Source of the DNA: Fodinibius sp052060035
Lineage (GTDB): Bacteria; Bacteroidota; Rhodothermia; Balneolales; Balneolaceae
Direction of reading: 5' to 3'
Assembly: GCF_052060035.1 (NCBI RefSeq)
Contig: NZ_JBPOEA010000003.1
Location: 1-64,000, forward strand
Length of the DNA stretch: 64,000 bases
The notes under the pieces are model-generated. The model made no database searches, had not been told where the DNA came from, and worked only from the letters and a program-made list of their open reading frames with translations. Positions 26,689 through 34,914 of this stretch are shown here, piece after piece. Both the position numbers and the translations under genes were made by a program. Every line of letters starts with the position of its first letter. Position 1 is the stretch's first letter.

Positions 26689-26742
26689 TCGAACTATCCG
26701 GAAATCAGTCTTCGAAGCCTATAATCGGCCATTTCCCGAAAA

Positions 26743-26773
26743 TTGGTAAAATAAACCCCTTTACCTATATTTG
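26743..26773 (+). promoter_or_regulatory. Full Bacteroidota-type promoter of the cyclase gene
   Basis: TTG (26743-26745), a 20-base spacer, then TATATTTG (26766-26773) matches the -33/-7 Bacteroidota promoter pattern. Transcription would start near 26780, giving a leader of about 27 bases to the ATG at 26807. Confidence 0.7.
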
Positions 26774-26806
26774 TGGATACGTATATATTTATCATTCGTG
26801 GACTAT

Positions 26807-27940
26807 ATGTACCAAAACAGCGGAAACATATTATTTATTGCTGATGAACAGCCGTCTTTAAGCCGGTTCCGACAGGCCTATGTTGATTCATATAATGTGT
26901 TTACGGCATCTTCTATCAAGGAAGCACACCAAATCTTGACCGAATATGATATTCATGTAACCGTTGTGCAACAGATGATGCCGCAAATGAGCGGATTGCA
27001 ATTCTGCGAAAGTATTTCTCACGAGTTCCCGGACTTGACGAATATCATCATTAGCTCATCAGAAGATACCAACTCCCTTCAACGAGCTTATAAAACAGGA
27101 CTTATTTTTAGATTTATTTCTGAGCCGTTTTCAAACCTGGATCTACAGATGGCCATTGATAATGCATTACAGATTCAGAAAGCTAAATTTGAGAATAACT
27201 TGCTTTCACAAAAAATTTCTTCATACGAAGACAAACAGCAAGATATTCTCGATCTCTTTAAGAAATACGTCCCGGGCGAAGTAGTCTCTCAAGCGTTAAA
27301 TACCAAAAAGGAAGATATGATGAAACCCGGGGAATCGCGGGTTGTATCAGTTCTTTTTGCAGATATGCGTGACTTCACTAAGATGACGAGCGATTTACCT
27401 CCCTCAGAAGTTGTTCGATTTTTAAATGATTATTGGGATATCCTGTCTGTAGCCATCAAGGATAACAAAGGATCAATTAATAAATATATCGGTGATGGAT
27501 TGCTTGCTGTGTTTGGAGCTCCTGTCTCTTACATTAATAATCATGAGAATGCCATATCAGCAGCGCTTCAAATGGTCGCCGCACTTGAGGAGGTCAACAA
27601 AAAATACAGTGAAAAGTTAGGCAAAGAAATTAGTATTGGCATTGGTATTAACAGCGGAGAAGTAATTGTCGGTAATGTGGGAACAGACGATTTTATGGAA
27701 TATACTGTTATCGGCAATACCGTTAACACGGCCTCAAGATTGGAAAAAATCAGCAAGGATAAGTCGAACTCTATTATTATAAGTGAGCGAACCTATAATC
27801 TCGTAAAAGACTCGTTCCAAACATCGGAGTTTCAAGAAGTAACACTTTCCGAAAAGAATGAGGTTATAAAATATTGCGAAATAATCGGCCCAAACCCCCG
27901 CAATGTTTTCCCGATGAACTCAAAGAGTAATATGCATTAG
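26807..27940 (+). CDS. Class III adenylate/guanylate cyclase with degenerate receiver domain
   Basis: A 377-residue cytosolic protein from the ATG at 26807. Residues 7-120 form a receiver-like domain, but the phosphoacceptor is Gln (position 55, in TVVQQMMP) and the lysine is replaced by Glu (SEPF, 106), so it cannot be phosphorylated in the normal way. A coiled stretch (125-150) leads to the cyclase domain (175-345): metal ligands D186 (FADMRDF) and D230 (YIGDG), K226 and T300 (adenine-specific pair as in CyaC-type enzymes), N304 and R311. It should make cyclic AMP rather than cGMP. It faces a histidine kinase gene across 23 bases. Confidence 0.86.
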   Translation: MYQNSGNILFIADEQPSLSRFRQAYVDSYNVFTASSIKEAHQILTEYDIHVTVVQQMMPQMSGLQFCESISHEFPDLTNIIISSSEDTNSLQRAYKTGLIFRFISEPFSNLDLQMAIDNALQIQKAKFENNLLSQKISSYEDKQQDILDLFKKYVPGEVVSQALNTKKEDMMKPGESRVVSVLFADMRDFTKMTSDLPPSEVVRFLNDYWDILSVAIKDNKGSINKYIGDGLLAVFGAPVSYINNHENAISAALQMVAALEEVNKKYSEKLGKEISIGIGINSGEVIVGNVGTDDFMEYTVIGNTVNTASRLEKISKDKSNSIIISERTYNLVKDSFQTSEFQEVTLSEKNEVIKYCEIIGPNPRNVFPMNSKSNMH

Positions 27941-27963
27941 CTGGCACCTCGTCTTCTGTTTCA

Positions 27964-29445
27964 TTAGTTCTTGGAAAAGGTGAAAACAAATTTTGATCCC
28001 TTCTCTGTATTTTCAATATCTATCTCTGCATCTAATTGCGAAGCAAAAGTATCAATAAGCATTGATCCAAGATTACCTTCCCCTTTAAAGTCAAAATCCT
28101 TGGGAAGTCCAGGGCCATTATCAGCCACACTTAACGTTATACTTCCGTTTTCTTTGGAAAGACCTACCTCTAATACTCCCTTTTTATTCTTGTTAAATGC
28201 ATGTTTAAATGCATTTACTACAAGCTCATTAACCAAAAGTCCGCAGGGAATAACACGATCAACATCCAGCTCAATCTTATCCAGGTCAAACTTCAAGTCG
28301 ACCGCTTTTTTATATTCTGTAAACGTGCCATGGATAGCTTCTACCAACTCTTTTAAATAAATATCCAACTCAATATCCGAAAGTGATTTAGTCTGATAGA
28401 GTTTTTCATGAATCAAAGCCATTGATCGTATGCGTGTTTGGCTATCCTGAAGGATATGTTTTGCCTCGTCACTATCCGTGCCATCCAACTGGAGCTCAAT
28501 AAGACCCGATACAATAGCCAAACTATTTTTTACACGATGATGTATTTCCTGAAGCAATACCTCTTTCTGTTGCAGTGACTGCTGAATTTCACTTGTTTTA
28601 TTATCTACTTGTTTGCGCAATACCAAGACCCAACCCACGATAAGTGCTGTTACTATTCCTAAGCCTCCAAGTAGCAGGAACATGTAATACTTTGGGAAAT
28701 CCACATATTCCAGATCTTCAGGTGTTCGCAAAAAAAGTTTATAGGTTCGTTCTTCCGGAAATTCGGGATTATATTCAGATATTATACCCTTGACCGATAT
28801 TTTATCCCCAACACTCAACACATCAAAATTGAAATCTCCATACATTGGGTGAAAATTGGAAACATACACCATGATAGTGCCACCCGTTAGCTCTCCTGGT
28901 GATATCCTCAGATACTTCCCATTAAAGGTACTTCCTTTTTCTATAATATTTCCATCCCCTTTCACCAGCATCCCCAAATACTCAAGCGGATTGGCGATAG
29001 CCTTTTTTAGGGATTTGGGTTCCGGTACGTTGGCTGCATTTCTAAAAACCTTGTACGAATCCACATTCACTTCTGCCAAGCCGTTGTAGCGCTGTATTTT
29101 ACCGCTTGCAACCAAACTGTCACCGGGTTGAAAGGGATTGTCAATTGCCATCGAAAAAATTGAGATCCCGGCACTGTCGTTTTGAACAAATGCCTGCAGG
29201 TAATGCTCATGAAGCAGACCACTACTGATATTAGCAATTCCCGTTATAGTTACTTGTTTTCCAAGAAAATCGAGCTCATTATCAGCATTAATGTCAGCTC
29301 TTATTTTGGGATATGACCAAAGAGAATCATCAGATACCTGGCCAATGCAGTAGTCAATTGAAGATAAAAACACTATTAAAAATAATACCAGATATAGTCC
29401 TATCTCCGGTAAGTATTTTTGCCAACCTATTTTTTTCATAGCCAA
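27964..29445 (-). CDS. Sensor histidine kinase (HisKA_2) with periplasmic OB-fold-like region
   Basis: A 493-residue membrane kinase. Helices at 15-31 and 252-276 frame a periplasmic region (35-250) that looks like two OB-fold modules (GKQVTITGIANISSGLL and GDKISVKGIISEYNPEFP), similar to extracytoplasmic nucleic-acid-binding-like domains. The cytosolic part has the HisKA_2 box EIHHRVKNSLAIV (H303 by analogy is phosphorylated) and an HATPase domain with N-box NELVVNAFKHA and DNGPGLP. No receiver gene is adjacent, but a stand-alone receiver of the matching type is at 21885. The signal sensed is unknown. ATG at 29445; a second ATG two codons in is also possible. Confidence 0.85.
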   Translation of the reverse strand: MAMKKIGWQKYLPEIGLYLVLFLIVFLSSIDYCIGQVSDDSLWSYPKIRADINADNELDFLGKQVTITGIANISSGLLHEHYLQAFVQNDSAGISIFSMAIDNPFQPGDSLVASGKIQRYNGLAEVNVDSYKVFRNAANVPEPKSLKKAIANPLEYLGMLVKGDGNIIEKGSTFNGKYLRISPGELTGGTIMVYVSNFHPMYGDFNFDVLSVGDKISVKGIISEYNPEFPEERTYKLFLRTPEDLEYVDFPKYYMFLLLGGLGIVTALIVGWVLVLRKQVDNKTSEIQQSLQQKEVLLQEIHHRVKNSLAIVSGLIELQLDGTDSDEAKHILQDSQTRIRSMALIHEKLYQTKSLSDIELDIYLKELVEAIHGTFTEYKKAVDLKFDLDKIELDVDRVIPCGLLVNELVVNAFKHAFNKNKKGVLEVGLSKENGSITLSVADNGPGLPKDFDFKGEGNLGSMLIDTFASQLDAEIDIENTEKGSKFVFTFSKN

Positions 29446-29613
29446 TGATGATAAAATTCTCCTAAAGCAAATACTTTAACTAATAGTAAAATTGTATTTG
29501 CTAAAAGTCGAGCATCTATTAAAAATAGAAGCAATAATATTATTTTTATTCTACAGGACTTTTTTTACCCATCCTGCTGTTACATTTTTCAACCATAACT
29601 AACCAAGTTTATC

Positions 29614-31080
29614 TTGAAAGAAAATTTACGCTGTCTTGTTACTGGAGTCACTGGCTATATCGGTGGACGCCTTGTCCCGGAACTGCTCAAAAAAGGATAT
29701 CAGGTTCGTGTACTGTCTCGAGACACCGATCGCTTGCAAGGACGTCCCTGGATTAACGATGTTGAAGTAGTAGAAGCAGATGTTTTGCAAGCTGAGACAT
29801 TGCCAACAGCCTTACAAGATATTGATGTTGCTTATTACCTCATTCACAGCATGAGCGGAAAAAGCAGCTCAGAGTTTTATAACCGAGACATTCAAGCTGC
29901 CCGCAATTTTGGCCAGGCCGCCAGCCAACAAAATGTAGATCGAATTATCTATTTAGGGGGGCTTGGTGATCCTGATGATGAATTATCTGAACATCTGGCC
30001 TCGCGACAAAAAACGGGTTCTATCTTAAGGGAGTCCGGTATTGCAGTAACTGAATTTCGTGCAGCCATTGTGGTAGGTTCCGGCAGTAAGTCCTTCGAAA
30101 TGGTCCGTTACTTAACAGAGCGCGTACCTATTATGATCTGTCCCTCATGGGTATACAGCAAGGTGCAACCTATTGCCATTCGCAACGTTTTGCAGTATTT
30201 GATATCTGCTATTGATAAACCGAAAACCAAAGACATGATTGTTGAGATCGGGGGCAGTAGTGTTATTACCTATGCTGATATGATGAAAATTTATGCAAGT
30301 GTAAATGGTCTAAAACGAATTTTAATTCCTGTACCCGTTCTCTCACCAACTCTTTCTTCGCACTGGGTGCACTGGATGACCCCGATTCCTGCCTCGTTGG
30401 CACGACCACTGATTGAAGGCTTAAAGAATGATGTGATTGTTCAAAGTGAAAAGGCAAAAGAACTTTTCCCCGAAATAACTCCTCTTTCCTACAAAAGAGC
30501 TGTAGAACTTGCTATGGCTCGCATTGATACCGACGATGTGGAAACGACATGGAATGATGCTCTGATCAGTAGTAAGGGGGATGAAGAACCTGTCATATTA
30601 AAAACAAAAGAGGGGCTTACCATTGAACGACGAATCCGAACTATACACAGCTCACCACAACGGGTTTTTGAAACCTTTTCAAGTTTGGGTGGAGAAAAGG
30701 GCTGGCCGGTTTTCCAATGGGCTTGGAAGCTGCGTGGGATCATGGATCGGCTTGTCGGGGGAGTAGGTTTTCGGCGCGGTCGTCGACATCCAACCGAATT
30801 GCGTGTAGGTGATGCCCTTGATTTTTGGCGCGTCGAAACTATTAATCCAGGTAAATTACTACGCCTGCGAGCCGAAATGAAGGTCCCCGGAAAAGCATGG
30901 CTCGAATTTCAGGCTATTGAACAAGATGCCCAGACAACAAAGTTAGTACAAACAGCTTATTTTGCCCCAAAGGGATTATTTGGTCTTGTTTACTGGTATG
31001 GATTATATCCATTCCACTCGCTAATATTTTCTCGAATGATTGAAGCACTTGCCCGACAGGCAGAAAACAATGAATCATAA
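29614..31080 (+). CDS. NAD(P)-binding SDR protein with C-terminal DUF2867/SRPBCC-type domain
   Basis: A 488-residue two-domain protein. Residues 1-290 form an atypical short-chain dehydrogenase fold with TGVTGYIGGRL at 10-20 and a YLGGLGDP motif. Residues about 330-480 are a DUF2867 (START/SRPBCC-like) lipid- or hydrophobic-ligand-binding domain. It starts at TTG (29614); no ATG lies in frame nearby and the fold begins at once, so TTG is likely used. This domain pair is common in Bacteroidota and actinobacteria; the ligand is unknown. Next gene is an alpha/beta hydrolase 81 bases downstream on the same strand. Confidence 0.82.
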   Translation: MKENLRCLVTGVTGYIGGRLVPELLKKGYQVRVLSRDTDRLQGRPWINDVEVVEADVLQAETLPTALQDIDVAYYLIHSMSGKSSSEFYNRDIQAARNFGQAASQQNVDRIIYLGGLGDPDDELSEHLASRQKTGSILRESGIAVTEFRAAIVVGSGSKSFEMVRYLTERVPIMICPSWVYSKVQPIAIRNVLQYLISAIDKPKTKDMIVEIGGSSVITYADMMKIYASVNGLKRILIPVPVLSPTLSSHWVHWMTPIPASLARPLIEGLKNDVIVQSEKAKELFPEITPLSYKRAVELAMARIDTDDVETTWNDALISSKGDEEPVILKTKEGLTIERRIRTIHSSPQRVFETFSSLGGEKGWPVFQWAWKLRGIMDRLVGGVGFRRGRRHPTELRVGDALDFWRVETINPGKLLRLRAEMKVPGKAWLEFQAIEQDAQTTKLVQTAYFAPKGLFGLVYWYGLYPFHSLIFSRMIEALARQAENNES

Positions 31081-31161
31081 TTCACCTTTGGTAAGCGGAC
31101 AAGCTTGTCATTTGAAACCTAACCAGCAATTTGTAGCTTTCAGGTCATTTAAAGAATAGCC

Positions 31162-31962
31162 ATGCTTTATTACAAAACATTTTTTAAAAACGACGAAACC
31201 GACTGGGTCGTGTTTGTGCACGGTGCGGGAGGCAGCTCTTCGATCTGGTTTAAACAACTGCGAGCATACAAAGAAGAGTTTAATGTATTGATGGTGGACC
31301 TACGAGGCCATGGAAAGTCAAAAGGGATGCTTCAGAAATATTATGAGGATGAATACTCTTTCAAACTGGCCAGTCAGGATATTATTGATGTTCTGGACGA
31401 GATCGGTATTGAGAAAGCACATTTTGTAGGCGTTTCACTGGGTACCATTATCATCAGAACAATTGGCGAAATGCAGCCTGATCGCGTGCAATCGCTGGTA
31501 ATGAGCGGCGCCATTATGCGCCTTAATGTGCGGTCGCGATTTTTAGTATGGCTGGGACACAAATTCAAAAAAATTGTTCCCTTTATCTGGCTCTACAAAC
31601 TTTTTGCCTGGATCATCATGCCTCGGAAACGGCATTCCGAATCCCGAAATCTTTTTATCCGTGAAGCCAAAAAACTCTATAAAAAGGAGTTTTTAAAATG
31701 GTTCAATATGACTCACGAAGTAAATCCACTCTTGAAATACTTTCGGGAAAAAGAACTCAAAATCCGCACATTATATATTATGGGGAGTGAAGATTACCTG
31801 TTTTTACCCCCAGTTAAGAATGTGGTTAAAGAGCATACCAAATCTGTGCTCGAAGTTGTGGATAAGTGTGGACACGTCGTAAATGTAGAAAAGCCCGAGG
31901 TTTTTAACCGCATATCTCTTAATTTTCTCAAATCTGACACCGTAGCTACCAATACGCAGTAA
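31162..31962 (+). CDS. Alpha/beta-fold hydrolase
   Basis: A 266-residue serine hydrolase. The oxyanion-side motif HGAGGSSS is at 20-27, the nucleophile elbow GVSLG puts Ser at 92, and Asp211 (SEDYLF) and His238 (CGHVVN) complete the triad. No signal peptide, so it is likely cytosolic. The basic, aromatic insert near 125-160 may form a lid over the active site. Substrate is not predictable. It follows the SDR/DUF2867 gene and could be co-transcribed. Confidence 0.85.
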   Translation: MLYYKTFFKNDETDWVVFVHGAGGSSSIWFKQLRAYKEEFNVLMVDLRGHGKSKGMLQKYYEDEYSFKLASQDIIDVLDEIGIEKAHFVGVSLGTIIIRTIGEMQPDRVQSLVMSGAIMRLNVRSRFLVWLGHKFKKIVPFIWLYKLFAWIIMPRKRHSESRNLFIREAKKLYKKEFLKWFNMTHEVNPLLKYFREKELKIRTLYIMGSEDYLFLPPVKNVVKEHTKSVLEVVDKCGHVVNVEKPEVFNRISLNFLKSDTVATNTQ

Positions 31963-31994
31963 GAGGGACAACATTGAATCTGATCCCAAAAAAC

Positions 31995-32435
31995 CTATGG
32001 TAGCAGGTACTCAAGCACCGCATCCCAATCCTGAAAGGGCTCTTCCCCAAAATGAATATGTTCACCCGTAAACTCTCCCGCACCGTTCGCCGTTCGGTCA
32101 TCGATAAGGTAGTCGCCTCGATTCAGGTGTTTGTTATGACTTAAAATTAGACGTTTGTGAGCAGCATCGGGCAAATGTTTTTTAACCCAGAGCAATTTGT
32201 CAATCCAAGCAGAGGGGTTTCGCCACGGAGCAGTGGATAAAATATAGAGATCATAGTGCTCGCTTAACTTGTGAAAAGCTTCAAGGGCTCCCTCTATAGG
32301 CGGCAGATCTCGAAAGAAACCGGGCACTTCGTCAAGGTCATCCTCATATTCCCGGTAGGTTTCCTTGGAAAGCTGACCAACTCCGCGTTCGAAATCGACC
32401 AATACGTTATCCATATCTATGTACACAATTTCCAT
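31995..32435 (-). CDS. 5'-nucleotidase, 5'(3')-deoxyribonucleotidase (NT5C-like HAD)
   Basis: A 146-residue HAD-superfamily phosphatase. The DxDN motif I (YIDMDNVL, D7 and D9), motif II STAPWRNP (about 82-89) and the L-I-D-D-R block (109-113 region) match the 5'(3')-deoxyribonucleotidase family, which dephosphorylates dUMP and dTMP. Short for the family but complete. It lies 16 bases downstream of the quinone oxidoreductase gene on the same strand, so they are probably an operon. Confidence 0.84.
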   Translation of the reverse strand: MEIVYIDMDNVLVDFERGVGQLSKETYREYEDDLDEVPGFFRDLPPIEGALEAFHKLSEHYDLYILSTAPWRNPSAWIDKLLWVKKHLPDAAHKRLILSHNKHLNRGDYLIDDRTANGAGEFTGEHIHFGEEPFQDWDAVLEYLLP

Positions 32436-32451
32436 ACCTGATAATTGTATG

Positions 32452-33477
32452 CTACGGTCTTAAAATAACTTTTCCGATATTTTTACGCTCTTCGATATAG
32501 CGATGCGCCTCAGCCACTTGGTCAAACTGGAAAGTCGCATCCACATGGGGATTAACCCAGTCTTCTTCTACTCCTTTTAGTATTTGATTCATCCATATCT
32601 TTGCTTTTTTCGGCTCGTGCCATAAGTGACCCAGATTAACACCGAACACACCGCGATTTTTCCCCAGTAAGGGTAGCGGATGAAAAATGGGCATTTGCAG
32701 TACGGTTTTGAGCATACTCCACATTGCTCCAATTCCACCGCCGGTCCCTTCACTGGCCGATGAGATTCCAAACATACCTAATCGTCCTGTAGCACGAAGC
32801 GCTTTATAGCTTCGCTTCCATTCTTTTCCGCCCAATGGATCGGTAATCAACTCAACACCCCTACCGTTAGTCAGATCCATCAACTCCTCGTACCAATCCT
32901 TGTTGCGATAGTCAATGGCATAATCCAATCCGCGATCGGCTAAAAAATCGTGCTTTCGTTTACTGGCAGTGCCATAGGTTTTGGCACCAATGTGCCGTGC
33001 GATATCCAAAGCAGCAATACCTACCCCTCCACCAACATTATGAATCAGAATAGATTCATAAGATTGCAGAGATCCCATAACCGTTATCAAAATATAAGCT
33101 GTTAAATAATTAACCGGCAGAGCGGCCGCTTCCTCGAAGGATAATCGTTCCGGCTTTTCAAATAATTGTGATTCTTGAACTACCACTTGTTCGGCCTGAC
33201 CTTTGAACCGTGTAGTGGCGATGACCTCTTTCCCGAGCCATTCCTTATTAATCGCATCGCCAACCGAACCGACCACACCCGACACTTCATATCCCATAAC
33301 GCAGGGTTTCGAAGGCCCATCGGGATACTGTCCTTTACGAGCCAGGATATCCGCAAAATTCAACCCCGATGCTTTTACGTTAATTACAACTTCATTTGAT
33401 TCAGGCTCGACGTCAGCAACTTCCTGTACTTCCAGCACTTCGTATCCTCCATTCGACGTATTTACAATTTGTCTCAT
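32452..33477 (-). CDS. Zinc-independent NADPH:quinone oxidoreductase-like MDR protein (VAT1-like)
   Basis: A 341-residue medium-chain dehydrogenase/reductase. The NADPH-binding glycine motif is VGGGVGIAAL (148-157), and the catalytic-domain block ASGLNFADILARKGQYP (37-53) is typical of quinone oxidoreductase and VAT-1 types. No cysteine quartet for structural zinc. It would reduce quinones or other enones with NADPH. It is divergent from an MFS exporter gene, 171 bases apart. Confidence 0.84.
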   Translation of the reverse strand: MRQIVNTSNGGYEVLEVQEVADVEPESNEVVINVKASGLNFADILARKGQYPDGPSKPCVMGYEVSGVVGSVGDAINKEWLGKEVIATTRFKGQAEQVVVQESQLFEKPERLSFEEAAALPVNYLTAYILITVMGSLQSYESILIHNVGGGVGIAALDIARHIGAKTYGTASKRKHDFLADRGLDYAIDYRNKDWYEELMDLTNGRGVELITDPLGGKEWKRSYKALRATGRLGMFGISSASEGTGGGIGAMWSMLKTVLQMPIFHPLPLLGKNRGVFGVNLGHLWHEPKKAKIWMNQILKGVEEDWVNPHVDATFQFDQVAEAHRYIEERKNIGKVILRP

Positions 33478-33592
33478 AAATATTCAGTTCTTATATGTCT
33501 GTTTAACTTGGGATTTTACAGAGCAATTGTATCTGCGATACACTGCCAAATAGTAGAAACAATATTACTCATGATTACTTATTTCAGTTTTG

Positions 33593-33600
33593 TATCTTTG
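33593..33600 (+). promoter_or_regulatory. Bacteroidota-type -7 element (TATCTTTG)
   Basis: TATCTTTG fits TAnnTTTG and lies 49 bases ahead of the MFS exporter start. No TTG sits at the -33 position. Confidence 0.4.
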
Positions 33601-33648
33601 GCCCGCTTTATAATAACCATATAAATCTTAGATTCCCGAATATTACAA

Positions 33649-34845
33649 ATGGCAGCTTCCTCCCCATTTGAGCAAAATACTCGTTTCAAAAATATTTTAC
33701 TTATATCCGGCATTGTGCTTATTGCCTTAAATCTACGTCCCGCACTTGCCGGTGTTGGACCATTAGTAAGCACGATTCGAGAAGCAACCGGACTGTCTAA
33801 TGCCATGTTGGGATTACTTACCACTCTGCCCCTGCTGGCTTTTGGCGTTCTTTCAACTCTGACTCCCCTATTTACAAAACGGTTGGGAATCGAAGGAACC
33901 TTGGCTCTGGCCATGGCTTTGCTTACCGGTGGCATTCTTCTTCGAGTTATTCCTGCAAACTGGGCTCTTTTTGCAGGTACGTTATTATTAGGCATTGCAA
34001 TCGCTTTTGGAAATGTATTGCTTCCCAGCTTGGTAAAACGCGACTTTCCCAATCACACCGGTATTATGACGAGCGTCTATTCCAGTATGCTGGGACTTGG
34101 AGCCACTTTAGCAGCTGGTGTTAGCGTACCATTGGCAGATGATTTAGGATGGGGCTGGCGATGGTCTCTCGGTTCATGGGCTGCACTTTCTATTTTTGCC
34201 TTTTTTATCTGGCTTCCTCAGCTAAAAGATTTGACAGTACCAAAACAAGAGCGAAACTTTTTAACCTCCATGAAAGAGCTTGGGGGATCACTTGTAGCCT
34301 GGCAAGTAGCACTTTTTATGGGACTGCAATCTTTAGCTTTCTATGTGATATTGGCATGGCTTCCTGAAATTCTACAAGATCGGGGCCTTTCTCCAAATAA
34401 TGCCGGATGGATGCTTTCTCTTTCGCAGGCTATGGGAGTGGTTGGAACTATCTTTATCCCGGTATGGGCTGAAAAAGTTAACGATCAGCGAAAGTTAGTC
34501 TGGGCCCTAATGATTGCTGAATCCATAAGCTTGGTCGGATTGATGTTCCCCGATCCGTTTTTGGTTGCGGTCTGGGCATCATTAATTGGGCTGGCACTTG
34601 GGGGGAGCTTTGGATTAGCCCTCTTGTTTATTGTGCTTCGGTCATCCAACAGCGAAACCGCTACTGAGCTTTCAGGCATGGCACAATCTATAGGTTATTT
34701 ACTTGCCGCCATTGGGCCTACGCTATTTGGGGCTATGCACGACTTTACCGGAGCATGGTTTGTACCGCTGCTATTTCTGCTAATTATTGTGGGAGCTAAG
34801 CTTATCTTTGGCCTGGGAGCCGCCAAACCCCAAGAAGTAAAATAG
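33649..34845 (+). CDS. MFS transporter, CynX/NimT (cyanate permease-like) family
   Basis: A 398-residue 12-helix transporter. The first helix carries the LNLRPALAGVGPL motif, a hallmark of the cyanate/2-nitroimidazole transporter (CynX/NimT) group. Members export or import small compounds such as cyanate or nitroimidazoles; the true substrate here is not known. No cyanase or regulator gene is nearby. A -7 promoter element is present upstream. Confidence 0.85.
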   Translation: MAASSPFEQNTRFKNILLISGIVLIALNLRPALAGVGPLVSTIREATGLSNAMLGLLTTLPLLAFGVLSTLTPLFTKRLGIEGTLALAMALLTGGILLRVIPANWALFAGTLLLGIAIAFGNVLLPSLVKRDFPNHTGIMTSVYSSMLGLGATLAAGVSVPLADDLGWGWRWSLGSWAALSIFAFFIWLPQLKDLTVPKQERNFLTSMKELGGSLVAWQVALFMGLQSLAFYVILAWLPEILQDRGLSPNNAGWMLSLSQAMGVVGTIFIPVWAEKVNDQRKLVWALMIAESISLVGLMFPDPFLVAVWASLIGLALGGSFGLALLFIVLRSSNSETATELSGMAQSIGYLLAAIGPTLFGAMHDFTGAWFVPLLFLLIIVGAKLIFGLGAAKPQEVK

Positions 34846-34851
34846 CAACCA

Positions 34852-34886
34852 TAAAAAAAGTGGATACCCGTTGCCGGATATCCACT
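34852..34886 (-). terminator. Intrinsic terminator of the DEAD-box helicase gene
   Basis: AGTGGATA (34859-34866) pairs with TATCCACT (34879-34886). Read on the minus strand the stem is followed by a T run (34859-34853). It lies 28 bases after the helicase stop codon, and also just downstream of the convergent MFS gene. Confidence 0.75.
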
Positions 34887-34914
34887 ATAAAAAAATTACA
34901 AAAATATGCGGGTG

